A DNA stretch of 64,000 nucleotides from Hasllibacter halocynthiae (GTDB lineage Bacteria; Pseudomonadota; Alphaproteobacteria; Rhodobacterales; Rhodobacteraceae). Every line of letters begins with the position of its first letter. The stretch's first letter is position 1. The DNA lies in contig NZ_PVTT01000001.1 in the NCBI RefSeq assembly GCF_003003095.1, forward strand, positions 1,240,001 through 1,304,000, written 5' to 3'. Both the position numbers and the translations under genes were made by a program. The notes under the pieces were generated by a model that saw only the letters and a list, made by a program, of their open reading frames with translations, ran no database searches and was not told the origin of the DNA. Below are positions 47,472 to 56,008 of this stretch, one piece after another.

Positions 47472-48578
47472 TCAGGCGACGTCGAGCTGCAGGCGGCCGA
47501 AGCCCGCAGGCGGAAGCGCCGCCCGGCGGGCGGCGGCGGCCTCGGCGTAGAGCGCCTCGCACGCATCGAGCATCGCCGAGAGCGAGAACTTCGCCTCGAC
47601 GCGGTCGCGGGAGGCGCGGCGCGGGAGGCCGGTCGCACAGCGCAGGGCGCGGGCCAGCGCGGGCACGTCCCCCGGCGGGGCGAAGGCGCCGCACCCCCCC
47701 ACGACCTCGCGGACGGCGCCGTTGTCGAAGGCGGCCACGGGCAACCCGGTGGCCATGGCCTCGATCGCGGCGAGGCCGAAGGGCTCGTCCCACATGGGCG
47801 TGAAGAGAAGCACCGAGGCCCGGCCCAGCGCGTCCGCCAGCAGGTCGCCGGGCAGGTGACCTTCGTAGCGCACCGTGGCGGAGAGGCGGGGCGCGACCTC
47901 GACGTCGAAGTAGTCGCGCTCCTCGATGGGACCGAGGATCGTCAGGGGCATGCCCGCCAGCGTCGCGGCCTCGGCCGCGAGGGCGGTGCCCTTGTTGCGG
48001 GCGATGCGGCCGGCCCAGACCGCCGTGCCGTCGCCCCGCGGCCGGAAGGGCCAAGCGGCGAGGTCGATGCCATTATGCAGCACCCGGGCGGTCGCGGGCG
48101 GCCGGTCCCACCAGCGCCCCATCTGCGAGCGGGACGTGACGGTGGTGAGGTGCCAGGGCGCCGCGGAATCCTCCACGGCGCGCCGCAGGGGGCCGAAGGG
48201 GGGCACGTGCATGGACGAGATCATCGGGACGCGGCGCGCGCGGGAGAGGCGCGGCGGGAAGCGGTGGAGGCTGTTGTTGTGCACGACGTCGAACCGGCCG
48301 CGCAGGACCGTGCCGCAGGTGCGGGAGAAGAGATGATCCAGATGCTCGTTCAGCACATCGGTGCCGTGGTACTCGTGCCAGGGGAAGCGTTGGTCGTAGT
48401 GCTCCTCGCAGGCGGGGGCGAGGGGCAGGGCGGGGTCGCTGTCGCCGCTGGCGAAGAGCGTCACGTCGTGCCCACGGGCCGAGAGGCCCCGAACGAGGTG
48501 CCAGGCGTGCGCCTCCATCCCGCCGGAGAAGGGCGGCCGGATCGGATGGCGCAGATGGGCGAGGACCGCTATGCGCAT
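47472..48578 (-). CDS. Glycosyltransferase family 4
   Basis: A 368-residue GT-B enzyme. The N-terminal half has PPFSGGMEAHAWHLVRGLSARGHDVTLFASGD, typical of GT4. The C-terminal half has VWAGRIARNKGTALAAEAA and the EX7E region DEPFGLAAIEAMATGLPVAAFDNGAVREVV. It transfers a sugar from a nucleotide donor. Acceptor and product are unknown, and no polysaccharide cluster surrounds it. Its start shares the ATG region with the Crp/Fnr gene stop, so the two are coupled. Confidence 0.9.
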   Translation of the reverse strand: MRIAVLAHLRHPIRPPFSGGMEAHAWHLVRGLSARGHDVTLFASGDSDPALPLAPACEEHYDQRFPWHEYHGTDVLNEHLDHLFSRTCGTVLRGRFDVVHNNSLHRFPPRLSRARRVPMISSMHVPPFGPLRRAVEDSAAPWHLTTVTSRSQMGRWWDRPPATARVLHNGIDLAAWPFRPRGDGTAVWAGRIARNKGTALAAEAATLAGMPLTILGPIEERDYFDVEVAPRLSATVRYEGHLPGDLLADALGRASVLLFTPMWDEPFGLAAIEAMATGLPVAAFDNGAVREVVGGCGAFAPPGDVPALARALRCATGLPRRASRDRVEAKFSLSAMLDACEALYAEAAAARRAALPPAGFGRLQLDVA

Positions 48579-49318
48579 CAGGCGGCCCTGGGGTTCGGGA
48601 ACCAGCTCTGGTCGAGATCCGAGAATCGGTCGACGAAGCCGATCTTCGCCTCGAGTCCCGCGCGGTCCAGAAGCCGCATGTAGGGCTTCTCGACCCGGAT
48701 GAGGCCCTGCTCGGACAGCTTGCGCAGCAGCTTGTTGACGTAGACCGAGGTCATGCCGACCGCCTCGCCGATCTCGGCCTGGTTAAAAGGCAGGTGGAAG
48801 CGGTCGCCCGATACCGAATCCGCCAGGGCTAGGCGCAGGCGCAGCTGGAGGAGGAACCGGACCAGCCGGTCCTCGGCCGTCATCAGCCCAAGTGCGGCGC
48901 AGTGGTCACGCATCGCGATCTGATCGAGCGATGCGAGGCCGACGAGAAGCGCCGAGAGGCGCGGCAGATCGCGCAGTAATTCGCCCAGGGAGTCGCGGGA
49001 GAAGGGGCAGACGACGCCGTCGGTCTGCATGTGGATCGTGTGCGGCGCGGCGGAAGGGGCCATGTCGCCCAGTCCAATCACCTCGCCCGGCAAATGGATC
49101 CACAGGATCGAGGACCGCCCTCGCACCGGCTCGGAGCGGATGATTGCCCAACCTTCCTTCAGCACGAAGACGCGGTGGGCGTTCGATCCCCGCCTGACGA
49201 CCGTCTGCCCGTTTCCCAGCGGTTTCTCCTGCACCTCGATCCTGCCGAGGAACGACTTCTCGGCGTCGGTCAATGCAGCATAGCACCCCAAGCGGCCGAC
49301 CAGGCGGCTTTCAGTCAT
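48578..49318 (-). CDS. Crp/Fnr family transcriptional regulator
   Basis: A 246-residue regulator. The N-terminal cyclic-nucleotide-type sensor barrel includes VVRRGSNAHRVFVLKEGWAIIRSE and WIHLPGEVIGLGDM. The C-terminal winged helix has LPFNQAEIGEAVGMTSVYVNKLLRKLSEQGLI. There are no N-terminal FNR cysteines, so an iron-sulfur sensor is unlikely. The ligand is unknown. It is in an apparent two-gene operon with the glycosyltransferase, which it may control. Confidence 0.92.
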   Translation of the reverse strand: MTESRLVGRLGCYAALTDAEKSFLGRIEVQEKPLGNGQTVVRRGSNAHRVFVLKEGWAIIRSEPVRGRSSILWIHLPGEVIGLGDMAPSAAPHTIHMQTDGVVCPFSRDSLGELLRDLPRLSALLVGLASLDQIAMRDHCAALGLMTAEDRLVRFLLQLRLRLALADSVSGDRFHLPFNQAEIGEAVGMTSVYVNKLLRKLSEQGLIRVEKPYMRLLDRAGLEAKIGFVDRFSDLDQSWFPNPRAA

Positions 49319-49481
49319 TCAAGCATCCCTCCGCACGCCCCGCGTGCCTTCCTGCGAGGGCAACGAGGGCATCCGGAACGCGGTTCCGACACCGCCGCCG
49401 CATGTCCGTGCTGGCCCGGCCCGGAGTGCGGCGAACGCACGGTCCCGCGTTCCCGAGGGAGCCGTCAGATGGAAGGAGCGA

Positions 49482-49557
<76 letters not shown>

Positions 49558-49625
49558 ACTGGCGGCGGCATGTGCCCCGCATGAACGGGCTTGTCAACGG
49601 GGCCGGGACCGGGTTTGCGACCCCC

Positions 49626-50174
49626 ATGGATGGCGGCATGGCAGCGACGGGAACGGCGCGGATCTTCGGCTACGGCAGCCTCGTGAACGGGCTGACGCAC
49701 CGGCATGGCGACCTCGTGCCGGCGGGCGTCCGGGGGTGGCGGCGCGGCTGGTGCGCGACCGGGCGGCGCGGCGTGGCGTTCCTTTCGGTGCAGCCCGACG
49801 GGGCGGCCGAATGCCTCGGCGCGACGATCGGCTGGCCGCTCGCGGACCTCTCCGCGCTCGACGCGCGCGAGGCAGCCTACGAGCGGCGGGAGGTCGACGC
49901 GGGCGGCGGGGCGATCCTCTATGCCGTGCCGGATGCGGACCGCCTGCCCGCAGGGCACGGACGGCCGATCCTCTTGAGCTATCTCGACGCGGTGATCCAA
50001 GGCTTCGCCCGCCTCCACGGGCCGGCGGACGCGTGGGGGTTCTTCGAGACGACCGACGGCTGGGGGCCGGTACGGGACGACCGGGCCGCCCCGCTCTACC
50101 CGCGTGCCTGCGTCCTGACGGCGGAAGAGACGGCGCTGGTGGACGAGGGGCTGGCGCGGCTGGGCCTGCGCTAG
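49626..50174 (+). CDS. Gamma-glutamylcyclotransferase-like (AIG2/GGCT family) protein
   Basis: A 182-residue protein with the family start IFGYGSLVN (the YGSL nucleotide/substrate loop) and a putative catalytic glutamate in SALDAREAAYERREV. These enzymes cyclise gamma-glutamyl amines to 5-oxoproline. The substrate here is not predictable. Start ATG 49626 or 49638. It is convergent with gltX, whose stop it overlaps by 4 bp. Confidence 0.85.
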   Translation: MDGGMAATGTARIFGYGSLVNGLTHRHGDLVPAGVRGWRRGWCATGRRGVAFLSVQPDGAAECLGATIGWPLADLSALDAREAAYERREVDAGGGAILYAVPDADRLPAGHGRPILLSYLDAVIQGFARLHGPADAWGFFETTDGWGPVRDDRAAPLYPRACVLTAEETALVDEGLARLGLR

Positions 50175-51505
50175 CCGCCGCCCGGCCGGACCTTCAGCAG
50201 CGGCATCAGCGCGGCCATGTCCGGCCCCTTCTCGCGCCCCGTGACCGCGTGGCGCAGCGGCATGAAGAGGTCCCTGCCCTTCCGCCCCGTCCGCGCCTTC
50301 ACCGCCGCGGTCCATTCGCCCCACGTCTCGGGCCCGTAGGGCGGGTCGCCCAGCATCGGCAGCGCCTCGGCCACGAAGTCCGCGTCCTCTGGCGCGACCA
50401 GCGGGGACGCGCCTTCCGTCACGAGCCGCCACCAGGCGGCGAGGTCGCCGCGCGTCTCGACGTTCTCGCGCATCGCCGCCCAGAACCTCTCTCGCTCCCC
50501 CTCCGGCACGCCGAGCGCCGCGAGGTCGGCGTCCACGGCGGAGGCCGGCAGCCCTTGGAGGTACCGCGCGGAGAGCGGGCCGAGGTCGTCCGGGTCGAGC
50601 TTGGTCGGCGCCGCGCCGAAGCGCGAGAGGTCGAAGCCCTCCGCCACCTCCTCGGGGGTGCTCCGCAGCTCGACCGGGTCGGCGCTGCCAAGGCGGGCCA
50701 TCAACGAGAGGATCGCCATCGGCTCGACCCCGGCGGCGCGCAGGTCGCGCAGGGCGAGGGTGCCGAGGCGCTTGGACAGCGCCTCGCCCCCCGGCCCGGT
50801 CAGCAGCGAATGATGCGCGAAGCGCGGCGGCTCGGCCCCGAGGGCGCGGATCATCTGGATCTGGGTGGCGGTGTTGGTCACGTGGTCGGACCCGCGCACG
50901 ACGTCCGTGATCCCCATCTCGACGTCGTCCACGACGGATGCCAGCGTGTAGAGCACCTGCCCGTCCCCGCGGATCAGGACGGGGTCCGAGACGCTCGCCG
51001 CGTCGATGGAGACGTCGCCGAGGATGCCGTCGGCCCACTCGATCCGCTCGCGGTCGAGCTTGAAGCGCCAATGGGCCGGCCGTTCGGCCCGCAGGGCGTC
51101 CTTCTCGGCGTCGGAGAGGTCGAGGGCGGCGCGGTCGTAGACCGGCGGCCGGCCCATGTTCAGCTGCTTCCTGCGCTTGAGGTCCAGCTCGGTAGGGGTC
51201 TCGAACGCCTCGTAGAGGCGGCCGTCCGCGCGAAGGCGGTCGGCGGCCTCGGCGTAGCGGTCCAGGCGGTCCGACTGCCGCTCGAGCCGGTCCCAGAGCA
51301 GGCCCAGCCATTCGAGATCCTCGCGGATGGCGTCGGCGTATTCGGGCTTCGACCGCTCGGGGTCGGTGTCGTCGAGGCGCAGCACGAAGGTGCCGCCCGC
51401 CTTGCGCGCGATGGCCCAGTTGAAGAGCGCGGCGCGCAGGTTGCCGACATGGAGGAAGCCGGTGGGGCTGGGGGCGAAGCGGGTCGTGACCATGGGCGCG
51501 GACAT
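50171..51505 (-). CDS. gltX: Glutamate--tRNA ligase GltX
   Basis: A class I aminoacyl-tRNA synthetase of 444 residues. The HIGH-type motif is APSPTGFLHVGNLRAALFNW and the KMSKS-type motif is EALSKRLGTLALRDL. LDDTDPERS, VYDRAALDLSD and VVRGSDHVTNTATQIQM are family blocks. The upstream ATG 51505 is chosen. An ATG four codons later (51493) begins MVTTRFAPSPTG and is also possible. A second gltX is common in alphaproteobacteria, so this may be one of two paralogues. Confidence 0.95.
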   Translation of the reverse strand: MSAPMVTTRFAPSPTGFLHVGNLRAALFNWAIARKAGGTFVLRLDDTDPERSKPEYADAIREDLEWLGLLWDRLERQSDRLDRYAEAADRLRADGRLYEAFETPTELDLKRRKQLNMGRPPVYDRAALDLSDAEKDALRAERPAHWRFKLDRERIEWADGILGDVSIDAASVSDPVLIRGDGQVLYTLASVVDDVEMGITDVVRGSDHVTNTATQIQMIRALGAEPPRFAHHSLLTGPGGEALSKRLGTLALRDLRAAGVEPMAILSLMARLGSADPVELRSTPEEVAEGFDLSRFGAAPTKLDPDDLGPLSARYLQGLPASAVDADLAALGVPEGERERFWAAMRENVETRGDLAAWWRLVTEGASPLVAPEDADFVAEALPMLGDPPYGPETWGEWTAAVKARTGRKGRDLFMPLRHAVTGREKGPDMAALMPLLKVRPGGG

Positions 51506-51558
51506 GGCCCCCCCGCCCGGCCTTGTCCACCGCCCCCCGTCCGGCCAGAAGGCGTCGC

Positions 51559-51957
51559 ATGGACATCGACGCCCAGGCCCCGGACGCGGATGACTTCCTG
51601 GAGGTGGCCGAGGCAACCCGCGCCGCCTTCCCCGCCCCTTTCGCCGACCTCGCCAGAGAGGTGCGGCTGATGGTCGAGGAATGGCCGTCCGGCGCGCTGC
51701 TGGACGATCTGGAGATGGACGATCCCTACGAGTTGACGGGCGTCTACGAGGGCGAGGCGCTGACGCAGCGCAGCGTGGAGGCGCCGGCCATGCCCTCGAC
51801 CGTGACCCTCTTCCGCCGCCCGATCCTGGACGAGTGGGCAGGCCGGGGCGACGTGGCGCTGCGCGCGCTGATCGCCCATGTGACGGTGCACGAGTTCGCC
51901 CATCACTTCGGCTGGTCCGACGGCGACATCGCCGCGATCGACCGCTGGTGGGAGTGA
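51559..51957 (+). CDS. Zincin-like metallopeptidase family protein (DUF1025 type)
   Basis: A 132-residue protein with the zinc site HEFAHHFGWSD (HExxH at about 114-118), preceded by the DUF1025-type LMVEEWPSGALLDDLEM, DDPYELTGVYEG and TVTLFRRPILDEWA. Members are predicted minimal metallopeptidases with unknown substrates. ATG 51559 gives the family-like N-terminus. It is divergent from gltX and convergent with nadE. Confidence 0.9.
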   Translation: MDIDAQAPDADDFLEVAEATRAAFPAPFADLAREVRLMVEEWPSGALLDDLEMDDPYELTGVYEGEALTQRSVEAPAMPSTVTLFRRPILDEWAGRGDVALRALIAHVTVHEFAHHFGWSDGDIAAIDRWWE

Positions 51958-51980
51958 TCGGCCGCGTCCCCCGGGGCCGG

Positions 51981-53648
51981 TCAGGCCCCGCCCGTCGGGT
52001 CGCGCCAGCCGTTCACGATCGGATAGCGGCGGTCGAGCCAGAAGGCCCGGCCCGTGAGGCGGGGGCCGGGGGCGGACTGGAAGCGCTTGTACTCCGAAAG
52101 GTAGACGAGGCGCTCGACCTTGCGGACCGTCTCGGCGTCGAACCCGTCCGCCACGCAGTCGGCGACGGAGCGGTCGCCATCCACCAGACGCTCGAGGATG
52201 GCGTCGAGCACGGGATAGGGCGGCAGGGAATCCTCGTCCCTCTGATCGGCCGCCAGCTCGGCTGACGGGGCCTTCGAGATGACGCGCGGGGGCACCACCT
52301 CGCCCGGGGGGGCGAGCATCCAGTCCCGATGCTCGCGGTTCCGCCAGCGGCAGGTCTCGAAGACCCGCATCTTGTAGAGGTCCTTGATCGGGTTCCAGCC
52401 GCCCGACATGTCGCCGTAGATCGTGGCGTAGCCTACCGCAACCTCGGACTTGTTGCCCGTGGTCAGCAGCATCTCGCCCGTCTTGTTAGACAGCGCCATG
52501 AGGAGGAGGCCTCGCAGGCGGGACTGGAGGTTCTCTTCGGCGATGCCGGGCTCGGTGCCGCTGAACTGCTCGGCCAGCACGTCGTGGACGGCCTCGACCG
52601 GTCCGCCGATCGGCAGCGTGTCGAGCGCGATCCCGAGGCGGCGCGCGCAATCCGCCGCATCCTCGAGCGAATGCGCGGAGGTGTAGCGCGAAGGCAGCAT
52701 GACGCCGCGCACGTTCCCCGGCCCCAGGGCATCGGCGGCGATGGTCGCGACAAGCGCGCTGTCGATCCCCCCAGAGAGGCCCAGCAGCGCCTTCGAAAAA
52801 CCCGTCTTGCGGAAGTACCCGCGCGTCGCCTCGACCATGACGCGGTAGTCGGCCTCCCATTCGCCGGGCTGGGGCGTCACCTCTCCGGGCTCGGCGCGCC
52901 AGCCGTCCGGGGTCCGGGCGAGGTCGACATGACGGACCGCCTCCTCGCCGAAGGGCAGCAGATGGGCGATCGCGCCGCCGGGGTTCAGCACGAAGGACGC
53001 GCCGTCGAAGAACTGGTCGTCCTGCCCACCCGCCATGTTGAGGTAGATCAGCGGGAGCCCCGTCTCGACCGTGCGGGCGACCATGTGCGCGAGGCGCACG
53101 TCGTGCTTGTCGCGGAAATAGGGGCTGCCGTTGGGCACCAGCAGCATCTCGGCGCCGGTCTCGGCGAGGGTCTCGGCGACGTCGGGGTGCCAGGCGTCCT
53201 CGCAGACGGGAAAGCCGACGCGGACGCCCTTCACCGACGCGGGGCCGCGCAAGGGGCCCGGCGCGAAGAGGCGCTTCTCGTCGAAGACTTTGAAGTTGGG
53301 CAGCTCGTGCTTGAGGACGACGTCCCGCACCCGCCCGCCCGCGAGGATCCAGTAGCCGTTGTGCAGCAGCGCTCCCTCCCGGCGCGGCCCCCCGATCGCC
53401 AGCGCCGGGCCGTCCGCGCAATCGGTCGCCAGGCGCTCGATCGTGGTTTGGGCGTGGGCCTGGAAGGCGGGCCGCAGGACGAGGTCCTGGGTCTGGTAGC
53501 CCGCGACGAACATCTCCGGCAGCGCGACGAGGTCGGCGCCGGCCGCGCGCCCTTCCTCCCAGGCGGCGCGGGCCTTGGCCGCGTTGCCCTCCAGGTCCCC
53601 CACCACGGGGTCGAGCTGCGCCAGCGTCACGCGGATGCGGTCTTTCAT
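51981..53648 (-). CDS. nadE: Glutamine-dependent NAD+ synthetase NadE
   Basis: NadE amidates nicotinic acid adenine dinucleotide in the last step of NAD synthesis. The N-terminal nitrilase-type glutaminase domain has all three catalytic residues, in LPEMFVAGYQ (Glu), VLKHELPNF (Lys) and PVCEDAWHPD (Cys). The C-terminal synthetase domain has the P-loop LLGLSGGIDSALVATI, TTGNKSEVAVGYATIYGDM and PSAELAADQRDEDSLP. ATG 53648 gives 555 residues, the normal length of the two-domain enzyme. Confidence 0.97.
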   Translation of the reverse strand: MKDRIRVTLAQLDPVVGDLEGNAAKARAAWEEGRAAGADLVALPEMFVAGYQTQDLVLRPAFQAHAQTTIERLATDCADGPALAIGGPRREGALLHNGYWILAGGRVRDVVLKHELPNFKVFDEKRLFAPGPLRGPASVKGVRVGFPVCEDAWHPDVAETLAETGAEMLLVPNGSPYFRDKHDVRLAHMVARTVETGLPLIYLNMAGGQDDQFFDGASFVLNPGGAIAHLLPFGEEAVRHVDLARTPDGWRAEPGEVTPQPGEWEADYRVMVEATRGYFRKTGFSKALLGLSGGIDSALVATIAADALGPGNVRGVMLPSRYTSAHSLEDAADCARRLGIALDTLPIGGPVEAVHDVLAEQFSGTEPGIAEENLQSRLRGLLLMALSNKTGEMLLTTGNKSEVAVGYATIYGDMSGGWNPIKDLYKMRVFETCRWRNREHRDWMLAPPGEVVPPRVISKAPSAELAADQRDEDSLPPYPVLDAILERLVDGDRSVADCVADGFDAETVRKVERLVYLSEYKRFQSAPGPRLTGRAFWLDRRYPIVNGWRDPTGGA

Positions 53649-53803
53649 CGTCCCCCCCAAGGGTCGGCCACGTCGCCCCATAGCCGCACGGCCGCATCGG
53701 GGAAACCGTTCCCGCCCGCGGCCCGTTGCGCCCCCAGCCCGCGCGCCGTAGTTTCGGGCGCGGACCGCGTGGGACAGGCGCGGCGCGGACCGAGGGCAGT
53801 TCG

Positions 53804-55219
53804 ATGATCCATCCCATCCGGGGCGCGATGCTCGCCCTCGCCCTGCCGGGGCTGGCGTTCGCGCAGGCCGACGGCGAGGTGTTCACCAAGCAGTACGACG
53901 ACGGAGGCGTCTACGAAGGCACCTTCCGCGGCGGGCTGCAGCACGGCACCGGCACCTACCGGCTGCCGAACGGCTACGAGTACACGGGCGAGTGGTTTGA
54001 GGGCCAGATCCAGGGCGAGGGCCGCGCGACCTTCGCCTCGGGCAGCGTCTACGAAGGCGACTTCGTGGCCGGCAAGCCCGAAGGGATGGGCCGGATCACC
54101 TTTCCCGACGGCTCGACCTACGAGGGGCAGTGGCGCGACGGGCAGATCGCGGGCGAGGGGCGCGCCGTCTATGCCGGCGGCATCGTCCACGAGGGCACGT
54201 TCCGCGACGGCCGGCTGAACGGCCGGGGCCGGATGGAGAGCCCGTCGGGCTACGCCTACGTCGGCGAGTGGGTGGACGGGCAGCGCCAGGGACGAGGCAC
54301 GATCACGGACCCCGACGGCGCGGTCTACGAGGGCGGCGTCGCCAGGGGCGTGCGGGAGGGTAGCGGCACGCTGACCTTCCCCGACGGCACGATCTACGAG
54401 GGCGAGTGGGCCGACAACCAGCTCGACGGCGAAGGCGTGCTGACCACGCCGAACGGCGACGTCTACACCGGCCGGTTCCAGCGCGGCGTCCGGCAAGGCC
54501 CGGGCCGGATCGAGTACGCGTCCGGCGACCTCTACGAAGGGGGGTTCGCGAACGACCTGCGCGAGGGGCAAGGCACCTTCGTCGCCGCGGACGGCTACCG
54601 CTACGAGGGATCCTGGGTCGCCGGCCATATCGAGGGCGAAGGCACGGTCACCTACGCCTCGGGCGACGTGTACACCGGCTCCCTGCGGGACGGCGTGCCC
54701 GAGGGCGCCGGACGGATGGAGTACGCCGATGGGCGCATCTACGAGGGCGAGTGGACCGCGGGCGTCATCGAGGGCGAGGGCCGTTTCGTCTACGCCAACG
54801 GACAGGTCTACGAAGGCGAGATGTCGGGCGGCGCGCCGGACGGGAACGGCACCATGACCTATCCCGATGGCTACGTGTACACCGGCGAATGGTCGGACGG
54901 CCGGCGGGAGGGCCAGGGCCGGGCCGAGTTCGCCGAAGGCTGGGTCTACGAAGGCGAGTTCGCGGACAACCAGCGACACGGGACCGGCCGCCTCGAGACG
55001 CCGGAGGGTTTCGTCTACGAAGGCGAGTGGCTGGAAGGCGAGATCCACGGCACGGGCGTCGCCACCTACGCGACGGGCGACGTCTACGAAGGCGAGTTCC
55101 GCGCCGGCAAGCGCCAGGGCGACGGGGTGATCCGCTACGCGACGGGCGAGGTCCGCGCGGGCAGCTGGCGCAACGGTGCGCTTGTCGAGGTGACGCCGGC
55201 GGCGGGCGAGGACGGCTGA
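53804..55219 (+). CDS. Secreted MORN-repeat protein
   Basis: A 471-residue protein with a signal peptide (about 1-21, ALALPGLAFAQ). The remainder is nearly all MORN repeats of 23 residues, about 18 complete units plus a degenerate last one, each of the form YEGEWxxGxxEGxGxxxYxxGxx. No other domain is attached. MORN arrays form an elongated beta-hairpin ladder. They are linked to membrane or lipid association, but the role in bacteria is unclear. ATG 53804 is chosen because it gives the signal peptide. Confidence 0.93.
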   Translation: MIHPIRGAMLALALPGLAFAQADGEVFTKQYDDGGVYEGTFRGGLQHGTGTYRLPNGYEYTGEWFEGQIQGEGRATFASGSVYEGDFVAGKPEGMGRITFPDGSTYEGQWRDGQIAGEGRAVYAGGIVHEGTFRDGRLNGRGRMESPSGYAYVGEWVDGQRQGRGTITDPDGAVYEGGVARGVREGSGTLTFPDGTIYEGEWADNQLDGEGVLTTPNGDVYTGRFQRGVRQGPGRIEYASGDLYEGGFANDLREGQGTFVAADGYRYEGSWVAGHIEGEGTVTYASGDVYTGSLRDGVPEGAGRMEYADGRIYEGEWTAGVIEGEGRFVYANGQVYEGEMSGGAPDGNGTMTYPDGYVYTGEWSDGRREGQGRAEFAEGWVYEGEFADNQRHGTGRLETPEGFVYEGEWLEGEIHGTGVATYATGDVYEGEFRAGKRQGDGVIRYATGEVRAGSWRNGALVEVTPAAGEDG

Positions 55220-55227
55220 AGCCGCGT

Positions 55228-55539
55228 TCAGCGGCAGCAGGCCCGCAACGCGGGCGAGCCGGCGCAGCAATCGTCGACGATATGAGATATGACCGCGCCC
55301 AGCGCATCCATCCGCGCGGCGTAGATCATGCTGCGCCCGTCGCGACGGCAGGTGACGAGGCCCGCGCGCTCCAGCGCCTTCAGGTGGAAGCTCGCCCGCG
55401 AGGGGGTCGCGCCGACGGCCTCTGCGCTCGTCCCTGCGGCGGCGCCCTCCGGCCCGGCCCGAACGAGATGGCGCAGCATCGCTAGGCGCGTCGGATCCGC
55501 CAGAGCGCCCAGAACAGCCGCGGCTTGACCATCCGTCAT
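55228..55539 (-). CDS. ArsR family transcriptional regulator
   Basis: A 103-residue winged-helix repressor. The domain reads VLGALADPTRLAMLRHLVRAG, then SAEAVGATPSRASFHLKALERAGLV (recognition helix) and a wing GRSMIYAARM. A Cys pair (DDCCAG) and a C-terminal CC could be metal or thiol sensors. The ELCVC arsenic motif is absent. It is divergent from the DUF6428 gene with only 48 bp between them, so it probably controls both. Confidence 0.92.
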   Translation of the reverse strand: MTDGQAAAVLGALADPTRLAMLRHLVRAGPEGAAAGTSAEAVGATPSRASFHLKALERAGLVTCRRDGRSMIYAARMDALGAVISHIVDDCCAGSPALRACCR

Positions 55540-55542
55540 ATT

Positions 55543-55564
55543 TCAACTTTCCTTGTATTGTTGA
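55543..55564. promoter_or_regulatory. Possible ArsR operator in the divergent arsR/DUF6428 promoter
   Basis: TCAAC (55543-55547) and GTTGA (55560-55564) form an inverted repeat with a 12-base centre in a short AT-rich gap, the layout typical of ArsR/SmtB sites. The arms are only five bases. Confidence 0.4.
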
Positions 55565-55587
55565 TTCGATCCTACGGAGGAACAACC

Positions 55588-56001
55588 GTGCCCGAAACCC
55601 TCCTCGACCTCGTTCAGGCCCTTCGAGGCGGGCCGGAGGTGCACCTGGTCGTCTCCGCCCCATCAGGCGTTCTCGGCCCCGGCTGGCACGTGACCGAGCT
55701 TCGCCGCCACCGGACCGCCACGCTCGGCTGCGACGGGATCCAAGGCGCCCGTCAAACCGCCGAGATCGAGCTGATGGCCGGCGGCGGGCGTCCCCTCACG
55801 CCGGCGCGCCTCCTTGCGATACTCGAGCGGGGCGCCGAAGCGATGCCTTCCCTCGGCGATCTGCCCCTGCGCGTCGCCGCCGCGCCCGATGGCGCGCTGC
55901 AATCCTACCGGGTCGCGGGAATTGAGGGCGCGACGCTCCGCCTCGAGCCGCTCGGGCCGGCCTGCCCGGGCCGCGTTCGCACCGGCTGCTGCGCGGCCTG
56001 A
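55588..56001 (+). CDS. DUF6428 family protein
   Basis: A 137-residue soluble protein. GTG 55588 has GGAGG seven bases upstream. The reading EVHLVVSAPSGVLGPGWHVTELRRHRT followed by the long helix TPARLLAILERGAEAMPSLG matches the DUF6428 pattern, which I know as an arsR-linked protein of unknown function. Two cysteine-containing ends (PACPGRVRTGCCAA) could bind metal. It is convergent with the photolyase gene. Confidence 0.8.
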   Translation: MPETLLDLVQALRGGPEVHLVVSAPSGVLGPGWHVTELRRHRTATLGCDGIQGARQTAEIELMAGGGRPLTPARLLAILERGAEAMPSLGDLPLRVAAAPDGALQSYRVAGIEGATLRLEPLGPACPGRVRTGCCAA

Positions 56002-56008
56002 ACCCGTG

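Noticed and set aside
53645-55663. A 672-codon frame opposite the MORN gene with a repeated translation
   Set aside because: The repeat is the reverse reading of the MORN repeats. It has no known domain and the MORN frame has a signal peptide and consensus.
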